From NCBI RefSeq assembly GCF_004216715.1, contig NZ_SGXG01000001.1, positions 1,865,001 to 1,929,000 of the forward strand: DNA of 64,000 bases. The letters are read 5' to 3'. This DNA comes from Cecembia calidifontis. GTDB lineage: Bacteria; Bacteroidota; Bacteroidia; Cytophagales; Cyclobacteriaceae. Position 1 is the stretch's first letter. Each line of letters opens with the position of its first letter. The notes under the pieces are model-generated. The model saw nothing but the letters and a program-made list of their open reading frames with translations. It searched no databases and was not told where the DNA came from. Of the stretch, positions 19,770-28,138 are shown piece by piece. Position numbers and translations under genes: made by a program.

Positions 19770-20424
19770 TTATTCTCAGAATATTGAAGACATGGGAGAT
19801 GAGCATGTAGCTACTTCGCATGAAACTCCATTAAGAGAGGATGCATTCGCCATGGATGATGATCTCAAAATTGAATTGATTGAAAAACATTTCAGAGAAA
19901 TCATGCACATCATGGGTTTGGACTTGACAGATGATAGTTTGAGGGGAACACCAAGAAGGGTAGCTAAAATGTTCATCAAAGAAGTTTTTAGTGGTTTAGA
20001 TCCTAAAAACAAACCTGCTGCAAAGCTTTTTGAAAACAAATTCAAATACAATGAAATGCTCGTGGAAAAAGATATCACATTTTATTCCCACTGCGAGCAT
20101 CACTTTGTTCCGATTTTTGGAAGAGCCCATGTCGCTTATATTTCAAATGGGCATGTAATCGGCTTGTCCAAGATCAATCGAATCGTACAGTATTTTGCCA
20201 AAAGACCACAGGTACAAGAAAGGCTGACCATGCAGATAGGAAATGAACTGAAAGAAGTACTTGGTACCGAAGATGTGGCAGTTGTACTAGATGCACACCA
20301 TATGTGTGTTTCATCCAGAGGAATACAGGATGTAAATAGTTCCACTGTGACTTCATTCTACAGCGGGAAGTTCGAAAAGGACGAACAAACAAGAGCGGAA
20401 TTCATGAAATACATCAGTTTGTAA
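19729..20424 (+). CDS. folE: GTP cyclohydrolase I
   Basis: 231 residues from the first ATG. FolE opens GTP to give 7,8-dihydroneopterin triphosphate, the entry to folate and, through QueD, queuosine. Zinc ligands are visible in YSHCEHHFVP and in HHMCVSSRG; GLSKINRIV is the conserved GTP-site block. The start is uncertain: 19729 overlaps queD by 41 bases, while an in-frame ATG at 19792 would leave a 22-base gap and drop a poorly conserved 21-residue tail. Translational coupling to queD is likely either way. A strong terminator follows at 20451. Confidence 0.93.
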   Translation: MKQKETLLNTVGIDYSQNIEDMGDEHVATSHETPLREDAFAMDDDLKIELIEKHFREIMHIMGLDLTDDSLRGTPRRVAKMFIKEVFSGLDPKNKPAAKLFENKFKYNEMLVEKDITFYSHCEHHFVPIFGRAHVAYISNGHVIGLSKINRIVQYFAKRPQVQERLTMQIGNELKEVLGTEDVAVVLDAHHMCVSSRGIQDVNSSTVTSFYSGKFEKDEQTRAEFMKYISL

Positions 20425-20450
20425 TATTATTCTGAAAACTAAACCATCTT

Positions 20451-20480
20451 GAGCCGGAAACATTTTCCGGCTTTTTCTTT
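20451..20480 (+). terminator. Terminator of queD-folE
   Basis: GCCGGAAA and TTTCCGGC form a tight hairpin followed by a T-rich tail. Confidence 0.85.
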
Positions 20481-20536
20481 TTTAAGAAACACAAAACATT
20501 TTAACTGTTTTTTGATTAAGTAGAAAAGTGACAAAT

Positions 20537-21223
20537 ATGAAGAACAAAAACATTGTTTTGATAGGAGGAAACTCAGGAATAGGGCAAGCGGTCAAATCAA
20601 AACTGGAAGATTTGGGTGCCCAAGTTTTTGCCTATTCCAGAAGTGGAGAAGCGGGAAGGGTGCTGGATGTAACGGCCGATTTTGAAAGTTTGGAGGAATT
20701 GCCAGAAGTAATTGATGGCTTGGTGTATTGCCCTGGTACGATCAATCTTAAGCCTTTTCACCGGTTTACAATTGAAGATTTTAGGAAAGATTATGAAGTC
20801 AACTTGCTAGGTGCTGTCAAGGTACTTCAGGCCTGTTTAAAGGGGCTGAAAAAATCTTCTTCGGCATCTGTGATTCTTTACAGTACAGTTGCAGTGAAGG
20901 TAGGGCTTGGTTTTCATGCTTCCATTTCCAGTGCCAAAGGAGCTGTAGAAGGACTGGCAAAATCCTTGGCTGCAGAGTGGGCACCTAATAAAATCAGGGT
21001 GAATGTGGTAGCGCCTTCTTTGACTGATACTCCTTTGGCTTCACAACTGTTGTCCAATGAAGATAAAAAAGAAGCTTCGAACAAGCGTCACCCTTTGGGA
21101 AGATATGGTAGACCAGAGGATATTGCTGCGGCTACTTTGTATTTGCTTTCTGATGAATCCTCTTGGATGACAGGACAGGTATTGCATCTGGATGGAGGAA
21201 TGTCCTCCATTAGGGGGATGTAG
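20537..21223 (+). CDS. SDR family protein lacking the catalytic tyrosine
   Basis: 228 residues from the ATG at 20537; a GTG at 20528 is also in frame but less likely. The cofactor loop GGNSGIG (residues 10-16) and C-terminal DGGMSS block are typical of classical SDRs. The active site is not. The YxxxK motif reads ISSAK, with Ile130 in place of the tyrosine while Lys134 is kept; Ser116 is present. It may be a non-classical oxidoreductase or a binding protein. It heads a run of same-strand genes to 24718. Confidence 0.85.
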   Translation: MKNKNIVLIGGNSGIGQAVKSKLEDLGAQVFAYSRSGEAGRVLDVTADFESLEELPEVIDGLVYCPGTINLKPFHRFTIEDFRKDYEVNLLGAVKVLQACLKGLKKSSSASVILYSTVAVKVGLGFHASISSAKGAVEGLAKSLAAEWAPNKIRVNVVAPSLTDTPLASQLLSNEDKKEASNKRHPLGRYGRPEDIAAATLYLLSDESSWMTGQVLHLDGGMSSIRGM

Positions 21224-21303
21224 TTTGAAAAGGGGATAAACAATCGGGATAGAAAAAGTGTAGTGTATATGGGGTATTCTCCCTAAGATTAAAGTACGAG
21301 ATT

Positions 21304-21567
21304 ATGAGGACTCCACCGGAATCATTTTTGATTTTCAAGGAAGAACTGGAAAAAGCCAGACTGGAAAAAGAAAGGCTAAAAAAAGAATATGAAGCCAAAC
21401 TGGCTGAAATGAACAAAGAATTGGCAAGGTTGAAAGAACAAATTCAGTCCCAACAGGAACTGATAAAGACAACCTTGGATTATGCTATCCGTCTTGAAGA
21501 AAACCTGGGTAACTTCAAAGAAGAAGTGAGCAAAGGGAAAAACCTTAAAAACCGATCATTTCATTGA
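21304..21567 (+). CDS. Short coiled-coil protein, unknown
   Basis: 87 residues. About residues 10-75 are a nearly uninterrupted charged helix with heptad spacing (EELEKARLEKERLKKEYEA), predicted to form a coiled coil. No signal peptide, membrane helix or known domain. It lies 80 bases after the SDR and 18 before the next gene, so it is probably part of the same transcript. Likely a real small gene given spacing and codon use; function unknown. Confidence 0.6.
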   Translation: MRTPPESFLIFKEELEKARLEKERLKKEYEAKLAEMNKELARLKEQIQSQQELIKTTLDYAIRLEENLGNFKEEVSKGKNLKNRSFH

Positions 21568-21585
21568 TGCAAAGAAAATTCCGTT

Positions 21586-22029
21586 ATGAATACCACTACC
21601 CATATCATTGAAGAAAACAACTTCGAACTGATGTTCGAAATGAGGTATGCCAGAGTATATGCCAATCCAGAAAAAGGAATGCTGATATGTGAGCTCTTGG
21701 CTGATTATGTGCCTATTGAAGATTTTAAAGATATATTTAACCATATTGCAAGCATTGCTGAAGCTGGTAAATTTGAAAAATTCATCTTTGACAAAAGGGC
21801 CTTGAGGGCGTTCCACCAGCCCAGCATGGAATGGTATTTTTTGAATTGGAAAAATAAAATGCTTGAATTAGGTATCACCAAACATAGAAAGATACTGCCA
21901 GAGGAAAAATGGTTTGAAAAAATGGTGATGATAGCCAAAGACCAAATTATTCAGAATAACCCCGACAATATTATTCACCTTCTGGATATCAAGTATTGTA
22001 ATTCCATAGAAGAGGCGATATTGATATGA
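21586..22029 (+). CDS. Unknown protein, STAS/SpoIIAA-like fold possible
   Basis: 147 residues without signal peptide or membrane helix. The alternation of short strands and helices (NFELMFEMRYARVYANPEKG, then helix, KFIFDKRALRAF) resembles small Bacteroidota proteins often predicted as STAS/SpoIIAA-like, but no diagnostic motif is present and I do not name a function. Its stop overlaps the start of the flavin reductase gene (ATGA at 22026-22029), which points to coupled translation. Confidence 0.7.
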   Translation: MNTTTHIIEENNFELMFEMRYARVYANPEKGMLICELLADYVPIEDFKDIFNHIASIAEAGKFEKFIFDKRALRAFHQPSMEWYFLNWKNKMLELGITKHRKILPEEKWFEKMVMIAKDQIIQNNPDNIIHLLDIKYCNSIEEAILI

Positions 22030-22655
22030 TGAAGCATTTTGATAAAGCAGGCATTTTAGGAGCAGATGCATCTTTTAGAAGAGACCTTATCAACTCTCTT
22101 GCCGGTTATAAAAGTCTGAACCTGATCGGAACAAAAAGTAAATCAGGGATTACCAATCTTTCCCCTTTTTCCCAGGTATTTCATATTGGAGCTACACCAC
22201 CTTTGGTAGGAGTATTGTTTAGGCCAAATACTGTTGAAAGACATACCTTGGAAAATATACTTGAGACCGGGTATTTCACCCTCAACCATGTCACAGAGGC
22301 TTTTTATAAACAGGCCCATCAAACTGCAGCCAGATACCAAGAATCTGAATTTAATGCGGTAGGACTAGAAGAAGAATATCTGTCAGGTTTTTATGCTCCT
22401 TTTGTTAAATTAAGCCCTGTAAAAGTAGCCTGTTCCCTTCAGGAACAACAGACCCTTCAGGTCAATGGTACGGTTTTGGTCATAGGTGCCATTGAACATG
22501 TTTATGTGGAGGAATCCGGACTAAGGGAAGATGGTTCTCTGGATCTCAATCAGCTTGGAACAGTAACGGTTTCAGGATTGGATGAGTATCATTTAGGTAA
22601 GAAACTGGCAAGATTAAGTTATCCCAAACCCGGTAAAGACTTACAGGAGATATAG
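22026..22655 (+). CDS. Flavin reductase family (FMN-binding split barrel) protein
   Basis: 209 residues. The block after LNLIGTKSKSGITNLSPFS, the PLVGVLFRP segment and the NILETGYFTLNHV strand-turn-strand match the flavin reductase-like, FMN-binding split-barrel domain that covers the first ~165 residues. Such proteins bind FMN and reduce flavin or act as oxidoreductases; the partner is unknown. It overlaps the upstream gene by 4 bases and lies 15 bases before the exonuclease gene. Confidence 0.83.
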   Translation: MMKHFDKAGILGADASFRRDLINSLAGYKSLNLIGTKSKSGITNLSPFSQVFHIGATPPLVGVLFRPNTVERHTLENILETGYFTLNHVTEAFYKQAHQTAARYQESEFNAVGLEEEYLSGFYAPFVKLSPVKVACSLQEQQTLQVNGTVLVIGAIEHVYVEESGLREDGSLDLNQLGTVTVSGLDEYHLGKKLARLSYPKPGKDLQEI

Positions 22656-22670
22656 ATTTCAAAAATTTTT

Positions 22671-23687
22671 ATGAGCGAATCCAGGTTGATCGAATTGACC
22701 CCCTATGGGCTGTATTGTCCTATGGCGGGTATTTTTATAGATCCATGGAGACCTGTTGACAAAGCGGTAATTACTCATGCCCACTCAGACCATGCCAGAT
22801 GGGGAATGAAATCTTATCTAGCACATAAGCATTCTCAAGAAGTCATGAAACTGAGATTGGGAAATGATATTTCCCTTCAAACTGTAAGCTATGATGAAGC
22901 AGTAAATATCAATGGGGTAAGGGTTTCACTTCATCCTGCAGGACATATTCCGGGATCTTCTCAGGTCAGGCTGGAATATCAGGGTAAAATAGCAGTGGTG
23001 AGTGGCGATTATAAATTAGAGAATGATGGCTTATCTGAGCCATTTGAGCCTGTTCGCTGCCATGAATTTGTTTCTGAGTGTACTTTTGGTTTGCCTATTT
23101 ACAAATGGCAATCCCAGTCTGAAGTCTTTGAGAAAATCAATCAATGGTGGAAAACGAATGCTGAAAATAACCGAAACTCTATAATTTTTGCCTATTCTTT
23201 GGGTAAAGCACAGAGGATTATCAATCATTTAGAAACCAGTATTGGAGAGGTGTTTGCCCATGGGGCCATCTGGAACACCAATCAGGCGCTTTTGGCAAAT
23301 GGAGTGAAAGTGCTGGATGTCCAGAAAGTAGCCGGAGAAATTCCGAAATCCAGGTTCAAAGGTGCTTTGATCATTGCCCCACCTTCAGCCATGGGAACAC
23401 CTTGGTTGAAGAAATTTGCCCCATTCAGGACAGCTATTTGTTCAGGCTGGATGAACATCAGAGGTGCCCGAAGAAGGAGAGCTGCAGATACAGGGTTTGT
23501 ATTGTCCGATCATGCGGATTGGGAAGGGCTCATTGCAGCCATTCAAGCCACGGCAGCTGAGAAAGTTTATCTTACGCACGGAAATACAGCGGTTTTTGGA
23601 AGGTACTTGGAAGAAGTGGAAAAAATTAAAGCAGTGAAACTTGAGACACTTTTTCAAGGTGAAAACAGTAACCTTGATGATGATTGA
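22671..23687 (+). CDS. Ligase-associated DNA exonuclease, metallo-beta-lactamase fold
   Basis: 338 residues of the MBL/beta-CASP-like exonuclease type that usually travels with an ATP-dependent DNA ligase and a ligase-associated DEXH helicase (Lhr). The metal site is visible: THAHSDHARWG (HxHxDH) near residues 34-44, GHIPGSSQ, SGDY, and late histidines in LSDHADW and THG. Its likely role is end processing in DNA repair. Neither ligase nor helicase partner is adjacent here. Confidence 0.85.
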   Translation: MSESRLIELTPYGLYCPMAGIFIDPWRPVDKAVITHAHSDHARWGMKSYLAHKHSQEVMKLRLGNDISLQTVSYDEAVNINGVRVSLHPAGHIPGSSQVRLEYQGKIAVVSGDYKLENDGLSEPFEPVRCHEFVSECTFGLPIYKWQSQSEVFEKINQWWKTNAENNRNSIIFAYSLGKAQRIINHLETSIGEVFAHGAIWNTNQALLANGVKVLDVQKVAGEIPKSRFKGALIIAPPSAMGTPWLKKFAPFRTAICSGWMNIRGARRRRAADTGFVLSDHADWEGLIAAIQATAAEKVYLTHGNTAVFGRYLEEVEKIKAVKLETLFQGENSNLDDD

Positions 23688-23713
23688 TGGTTTTTTCGTA
23701 ATTTGACCAGGTT

Positions 23714-24718
23714 ATGAAAAATTTCCTCTTCCTGATTCTCTTCTTGGTCTTATTTCAATGCTGCCAGTCTCCTGAGAAAAAAGAGCAGTATATCGTACAT
23801 ACAGTCGCTGGGGAAATTGATCCTCAAGATTTGGGATTGACCTTGGTTCACGAGCATGTTTTGGTGGACTTTATAGGTGCAGATTCTACGGGTTTTCATA
23901 GATGGGATAAAGAGGAAGTGGTTTCATTTTTACTTCCCCATATACGTGAGGCTCAGGACTTGGGGGTTAAGACAATCATCGAATGTACCCCTTCTTTTTT
24001 GGGAAAAGATCCTGAATTGTTACGAATGCTTTCCGAAAAGACCGGAATGCAGTTTTTGACCAATGTGGGGTATTATGGAGCAGTATCTGGTAAATACCTG
24101 CCTGAACATGCCTATCAAGAGTCTGCTGAAGAACTTGCCAAGAGATGGATTTCAGAAGCCCAGGAAGGAATTGAAGACACAGGAGTAAAGCCGGGTTTTA
24201 TCAAAATTTCTGTCAATGAGGACGCTGTTCTTTCTGATATCGATGCCAAGTTGGTCAAGGCTGCGGCACTGACTCATTTAGAGACCGGCTTATTGATCGT
24301 TTCCCATACCGGTCCTTGGGAAACTGCCAAAGCCCAGATGGATGTTCTGAAATCCATGAATGTGCCCTTGAAGAATTTTGTTTGGGTCCATGCCCAAAAT
24401 GAAAAAGATTTTGAGAATTACCGGGTTGCTCATAAGGAAGGTGTCTGGATCAGCTTGGATGGTGTGGTTTGGGATGTAAGAGGACACTTGGAGAGATTAC
24501 TGTTTTTGAAGGAAAAGGTCGGATTGGAAAGGGTTTTGATTTCCCATGATGCAGGATGGTTTGAGCCCGGGCTTGCAGACCAGAAAAACTTTAAAGGTTA
24601 TACCAGCATTTTTGATGAACTCATACCCCTTCTTTATGAAAATGGCTTTTCCAGGGCAGATATTGATCTGCTTCTGACTGAAAATCCAAAGAAGGCCTTT
24701 GCTATAAGGGATAAGTGA
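23714..24718 (+). CDS. Phosphotriesterase-family lipoprotein
   Basis: 334 residues. The N-terminus is a lipoprotein signal with a lipobox ending LFQC, so the mature protein is probably lipid-anchored in the periplasm or outer membrane. The amidohydrolase-type metal site shows in VHEHVLVD (HxH), KISVNED (bridging lysine), VSHTG, VWVHAQ and ISHDAGW. The family includes phosphotriesterases, lactonases and many enzymes of unknown substrate; I cannot choose among them. It is the last gene of the run that starts at 20537. Confidence 0.85.
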   Translation: MKNFLFLILFLVLFQCCQSPEKKEQYIVHTVAGEIDPQDLGLTLVHEHVLVDFIGADSTGFHRWDKEEVVSFLLPHIREAQDLGVKTIIECTPSFLGKDPELLRMLSEKTGMQFLTNVGYYGAVSGKYLPEHAYQESAEELAKRWISEAQEGIEDTGVKPGFIKISVNEDAVLSDIDAKLVKAAALTHLETGLLIVSHTGPWETAKAQMDVLKSMNVPLKNFVWVHAQNEKDFENYRVAHKEGVWISLDGVVWDVRGHLERLLFLKEKVGLERVLISHDAGWFEPGLADQKNFKGYTSIFDELIPLLYENGFSRADIDLLLTENPKKAFAIRDK

Positions 24719-24792
24719 ATTTTATAAAAAAAAGAAGCAAAATAATCTTCTGAAATTATTGTAAAATCTTTTCTCATTTTCTTGAGCCTGTG

Positions 24793-24800
24793 TACCTTTG
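24793..24800 (+). promoter_or_regulatory. Predicted -7 box of guaA (TACCTTTG)
   Basis: It matches TAnnTTTG; TTTC sits 19 bases upstream (24770-24773) as a weak -33. If transcription starts 4 bases after the box, +1 is the A of the guaA ATG at 24804, predicting a leaderless mRNA. Confidence 0.5.
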
Positions 24801-24803
24801 CGC

Positions 24804-26333
24804 ATGGCAGAACAAATACTCATCCTCGATTTTGGTTCCCAATATACACAGCTCATCGCCAGAAGGGTTAGGGAACTCAATGTTTATTGCGAAATCCACC
24901 CATTTAACAAGATTCCAGAAATCACTTCTAACATAAAAGGGGTCATTCTATCCGGCAGTCCTTGTTCCGTAAGGGATGAAGGTGCTCCTGATATTGATTT
25001 GGACAGCCTGAGAGGAAAGCTTCCCATATTGGGGGTTTGCTATGGCGCCCAATTGCTTGCCCATAAATATGGAGGAGAGGTACTGCCTTCCCAAATCAGG
25101 GAATATGGCAGGGCTAATCTGGACCACATTGATCTGCATTATGATTTGTTGAAAGAAATGACCCATGGTTCCCAGGTCTGGATGTCCCATGGAGATACCA
25201 TCAAAGTACTTCCGGAAGGCTTTGATGTGATTGCCAGCACCGCTTCTGTGGAAGTGGCAGCTTTTAAAGTTCAAGGTGAAGAAACTTATGGGATTCAGTT
25301 TCACCCGGAAGTTACCCATTCTCTTGAAGGCAAGAATTTGTTGCGAAATTTTGTGGTTCAAATCTGTGGATGTGCCCAGGATTGGACTTCTGATACTTTT
25401 ATTGATGCTACGATTGCTGAACTCAAAGAAAAATTGGGGAATGATAAAGTAGTCATGGGCCTATCGGGCGGTGTGGATTCTTCGGTGGCAGCTACATTGA
25501 TCCATAGGGCTATCGGAGACAATCTTACCTGTGTGTTTGTGGACAATGGGCTTTTGAGGAAAAATGAATTCGAAGAAGTATTAGAGTCCTATAAAAACAT
25601 GGGATTGAATGTGATCGGGGTGGATGCCAAGGAGCGCTTCTATGAGGCTCTGGCAGGCCTGACAGATCCTGAAGCCAAAAGAAAAGCGATTGGAAGGGTA
25701 TTTATAGAGGTTTTTGATGATGAAGCCCATAAAATTGAAGGGGTAAAATGGCTTGGTCAAGGTACCATTTACCCTGATGTGATCGAATCGGTTTCTGTCA
25801 AGGGGCCTTCTGCAACCATCAAATCCCACCATAACGTAGGAGGGCTTCCTGATTTTATGAAACTCTCAGTAGTGGAGCCGCTGAATACTTTGTTCAAGGA
25901 CGAGGTAAGGGAAGTAGGAAGAGCCCTGGAGATTCCAGAAACCATCATAGGAAGACATCCTTTCCCAGGACCTGGTTTGGCCATTCGGATTTTAGGAGAT
26001 ATCACTGCTGAAAAAGTTAAAACCCTTCAAGAAGTGGATCATATTTTTATCAAAGGGCTTAAAGATTTTGGCCTATATGACCAGGTTTGGCAGGCAGGTG
26101 CGATTTTATTGCCTATCCAATCTGTGGGGGTAATGGGTGATGAAAGGACTTACGAGAGGGTAGTGGCTTTAAGAGCAGTAGGTTCTGTGGACGGCATGAC
26201 TGCTGACTGGATTCACCTTCCTTATGAATTCTTAGGCAAGATGTCCAATGAAATCATCAATAGGGTCAAGGGTGTCAATAGGGTAGTCTATGATATTTCT
26301 TCCAAACCACCGGCAACTATTGAATGGGAATAA
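24804..26333 (+). CDS. guaA: GMP synthase (glutamine-hydrolysing)
   Basis: 509 residues. Residues ~1-190 are the class I glutamine amidotransferase, with nucleophile cysteine in GVCYGAQ and the histidine of IQFHPEV. The ATP pyrophosphatase domain follows with the P-loop GLSGGVDSSVA, and the C-terminal dimerisation domain has the HPFPGPGLAIR block. It aminates XMP to GMP in the cytoplasm. The ATG at 24804 (MAEQILILDFGSQ) is chosen over a TTG two codons earlier. A strong terminator follows. Confidence 0.97.
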   Translation: MAEQILILDFGSQYTQLIARRVRELNVYCEIHPFNKIPEITSNIKGVILSGSPCSVRDEGAPDIDLDSLRGKLPILGVCYGAQLLAHKYGGEVLPSQIREYGRANLDHIDLHYDLLKEMTHGSQVWMSHGDTIKVLPEGFDVIASTASVEVAAFKVQGEETYGIQFHPEVTHSLEGKNLLRNFVVQICGCAQDWTSDTFIDATIAELKEKLGNDKVVMGLSGGVDSSVAATLIHRAIGDNLTCVFVDNGLLRKNEFEEVLESYKNMGLNVIGVDAKERFYEALAGLTDPEAKRKAIGRVFIEVFDDEAHKIEGVKWLGQGTIYPDVIESVSVKGPSATIKSHHNVGGLPDFMKLSVVEPLNTLFKDEVREVGRALEIPETIIGRHPFPGPGLAIRILGDITAEKVKTLQEVDHIFIKGLKDFGLYDQVWQAGAILLPIQSVGVMGDERTYERVVALRAVGSVDGMTADWIHLPYEFLGKMSNEIINRVKGVNRVVYDISSKPPATIEWE

Positions 26334-26356
26334 GAAAGTCTTGAAACAGTATATAT

Positions 26357-26397
26357 AAAGCCCTTTGGCCAGGTTAGGCCAAAGGGCTTTTTTTTTT
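26357..26397 (+). terminator. Terminator of guaA
   Basis: AAAGCCCTTTGGCC and GGCCAAAGGGCTTT form a 14-bp stem followed by a run of T. Confidence 0.9.
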
Positions 26398-26403
26398 AAA
26401 AAA

Positions 26404-26434
26404 CGAAAACCCCGGAACCTGTTGGAACCGGGGT
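26404..26434 (-). terminator. Terminator of icd
   Basis: On the minus strand, CCCCGG and CCGGGG pair across the loop TTCCAACAGGTT, followed by TTTTCG and more T. It lies 24 bases after the icd stop. Confidence 0.6.
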
Positions 26435-26457
26435 GGAGTTTTAAATGGAATTAAAAT

Positions 26458-27912
26458 TTATTCTCCTTGAGCCAAAGAATAACCTCTTACACCATCAAAA
26501 GCATACAGGTGTTCTGTTTTGATGAAGTCAAATCCAAGGTCTTTGATTTGTTTCAAGAGCTCAAGTACATCCGCATGGGTGATGACAGATTGGTCGGCTG
26601 TTTTGAACCTGCATCTCCAGTGATCGGTGCAGAAAGTTTCAGGCATTCCTTCAGGAAATACTTTTACCCCTCTGTTGGTGATCAGATGTAGCTTCAGTCC
26701 ATTGGCATCTGCTTTCCTCAACTTTTCTCCTATGGTATTAGGATTTCTATTGTCCTCATCCCAATCGATAAACACGTCTACACCTATCAGTTCTTTTTTC
26801 TCTTTTTTAGCCGGTTTTAATTTGATGCTAAGAGGAGCGGTAGAGGACTTATCGAAAGTAGCAGGCGACATGTTGACTGGTGTTTGTCCCAATCTCTCAA
26901 TAATAGCTTGGGCAAATTCCTGAGTTCCAACTTTTTTGGAAGAGATTCCTTCTTGGTAAATATCAGCGGTATGGATTCCGTCTTCCAAAGTTTTCATCCA
27001 GGCATTGGAGATTTTTTCTGCTATTTCCGGTTGGCCGATATGAACCAACATCATAATGGCACCATTCAACAATCCGGATGGGTTGGCGATATCCATACCG
27101 GCAATATCAGGGGCAGATCCGTGAATAGCTTCAAACATGGCCACTTCTTCACCTACGTTGGCGGATCCTCCCAGACCAACGGAGCCTGTTACCTGAGCTG
27201 CAATGTCAGAGATGATGTCTCCGTACAAGTTCAGGGTAACGATAACATCGAAAATTTCAGGCCTTTCAGCGATCAATGCAGATCCGATATCGATGATTTT
27301 ATGGTCTTTTTGGATATCCGGGTATTCCTTGGCTATTTCATCAAAGGTTTTGTGGAATAAGCCATCGGCCAATTTCATGATATTGTCTTTAGTCATACAG
27401 GTTACTTTCTTTCTGCCGTATTTTCTGGCATATTCAAAAGCATACCTGATGATTTTTTCGGAGCCCGGTTGGGATATCAATTTCAGTGTCTGATATACTT
27501 CCTGAGTTTGTCTGTGCTCAATACCGGCATATAAGTCTTCTTCATTTTCCCTGATGATTACCAGGTCGGTTTTCGGGAAATGGGTTTTAATGAAGGGGGA
27601 ATATGCTTTGCACGGTCTGACGTTGGCAAAAAGCCCAAAGGATTTCCTGGTGGTTACGTTCAAGCTTTTGAAGCCGCCACCTTGTGGGGTTGTTATGGGA
27701 GATTTTAAAAATACCTTTGTTTCCCTTAAGGAAGCAAAGGACTTGGGCTCCATACCGGAGGTGATCCCCTTTAAATACACCTGTTCACCGATTTCGATGA
27801 CATCGTATTCGAGTTGAGCACCGGCCGCTTCAAGAATATTCAAAGTGGCTTTCATGATCTCCGGTCCGATACCATCGCCATAGGCAACAGTGATTTTTCT
27901 TTTTGATGACAT
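26458..27912 (-). CDS. icd: NADP-dependent isocitrate dehydrogenase, long Thermus-like type
   Basis: 484 residues. Residues ~1-335 form the isocitrate/isopropylmalate dehydrogenase core, with YGDGIGPEI at the start, substrate arginines around NVRPCKAY, and aspartates in NLYGDIISD. A C-terminal extension of ~110 residues (IGVDVFIDWDEDNRNPNTIG onward) is of the kind seen in Thermus thermophilus IDH and many Bacteroidota. It oxidises isocitrate to 2-oxoglutarate in the TCA cycle. NADP preference is inferred from the family. It is monocistronic. Confidence 0.92.
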   Translation of the reverse strand: MSSKRKITVAYGDGIGPEIMKATLNILEAAGAQLEYDVIEIGEQVYLKGITSGMEPKSFASLRETKVFLKSPITTPQGGGFKSLNVTTRKSFGLFANVRPCKAYSPFIKTHFPKTDLVIIRENEEDLYAGIEHRQTQEVYQTLKLISQPGSEKIIRYAFEYARKYGRKKVTCMTKDNIMKLADGLFHKTFDEIAKEYPDIQKDHKIIDIGSALIAERPEIFDVIVTLNLYGDIISDIAAQVTGSVGLGGSANVGEEVAMFEAIHGSAPDIAGMDIANPSGLLNGAIMMLVHIGQPEIAEKISNAWMKTLEDGIHTADIYQEGISSKKVGTQEFAQAIIERLGQTPVNMSPATFDKSSTAPLSIKLKPAKKEKKELIGVDVFIDWDEDNRNPNTIGEKLRKADANGLKLHLITNRGVKVFPEGMPETFCTDHWRCRFKTADQSVITHADVLELLKQIKDLGFDFIKTEHLYAFDGVRGYSLAQGE

Positions 27913-27949
27913 ATATAATTTGGGTTTGTTGATTTTTAACGATGTGGCA

Positions 27950-27957
27950 CAAAAATA
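27950..27957 (-). promoter_or_regulatory. Predicted -7 box of icd (TATTTTTG)
   Basis: It reads TATTTTTG on the minus strand, 37 bases before the icd ATG. A standard -33 is not visible. Confidence 0.45.
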
Positions 27958-28138
27958 TAAAAATTTAGCTGATTTGAGGGGTTGACCTATTCCAATTTAG
28001 CACAATAAAACAGTTGCCCGGCAGATTGAAACAGCTGAGAATCAAAGTAAAATTTTTCATTTATTGTATTTTTCTAAGAAATCCTTTGGTAATGTACGGC
28101 GTGCTTGTATATTTGGTTTCCAACATTCACCTATTCTT

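Noticed and set aside
28064..28138. N-terminal extension of the enoyl-CoA hydratase as a targeting sequence
   Set aside because: The extra 25 residues lack a plausible signal peptide, and the family N-terminus begins at 28139.
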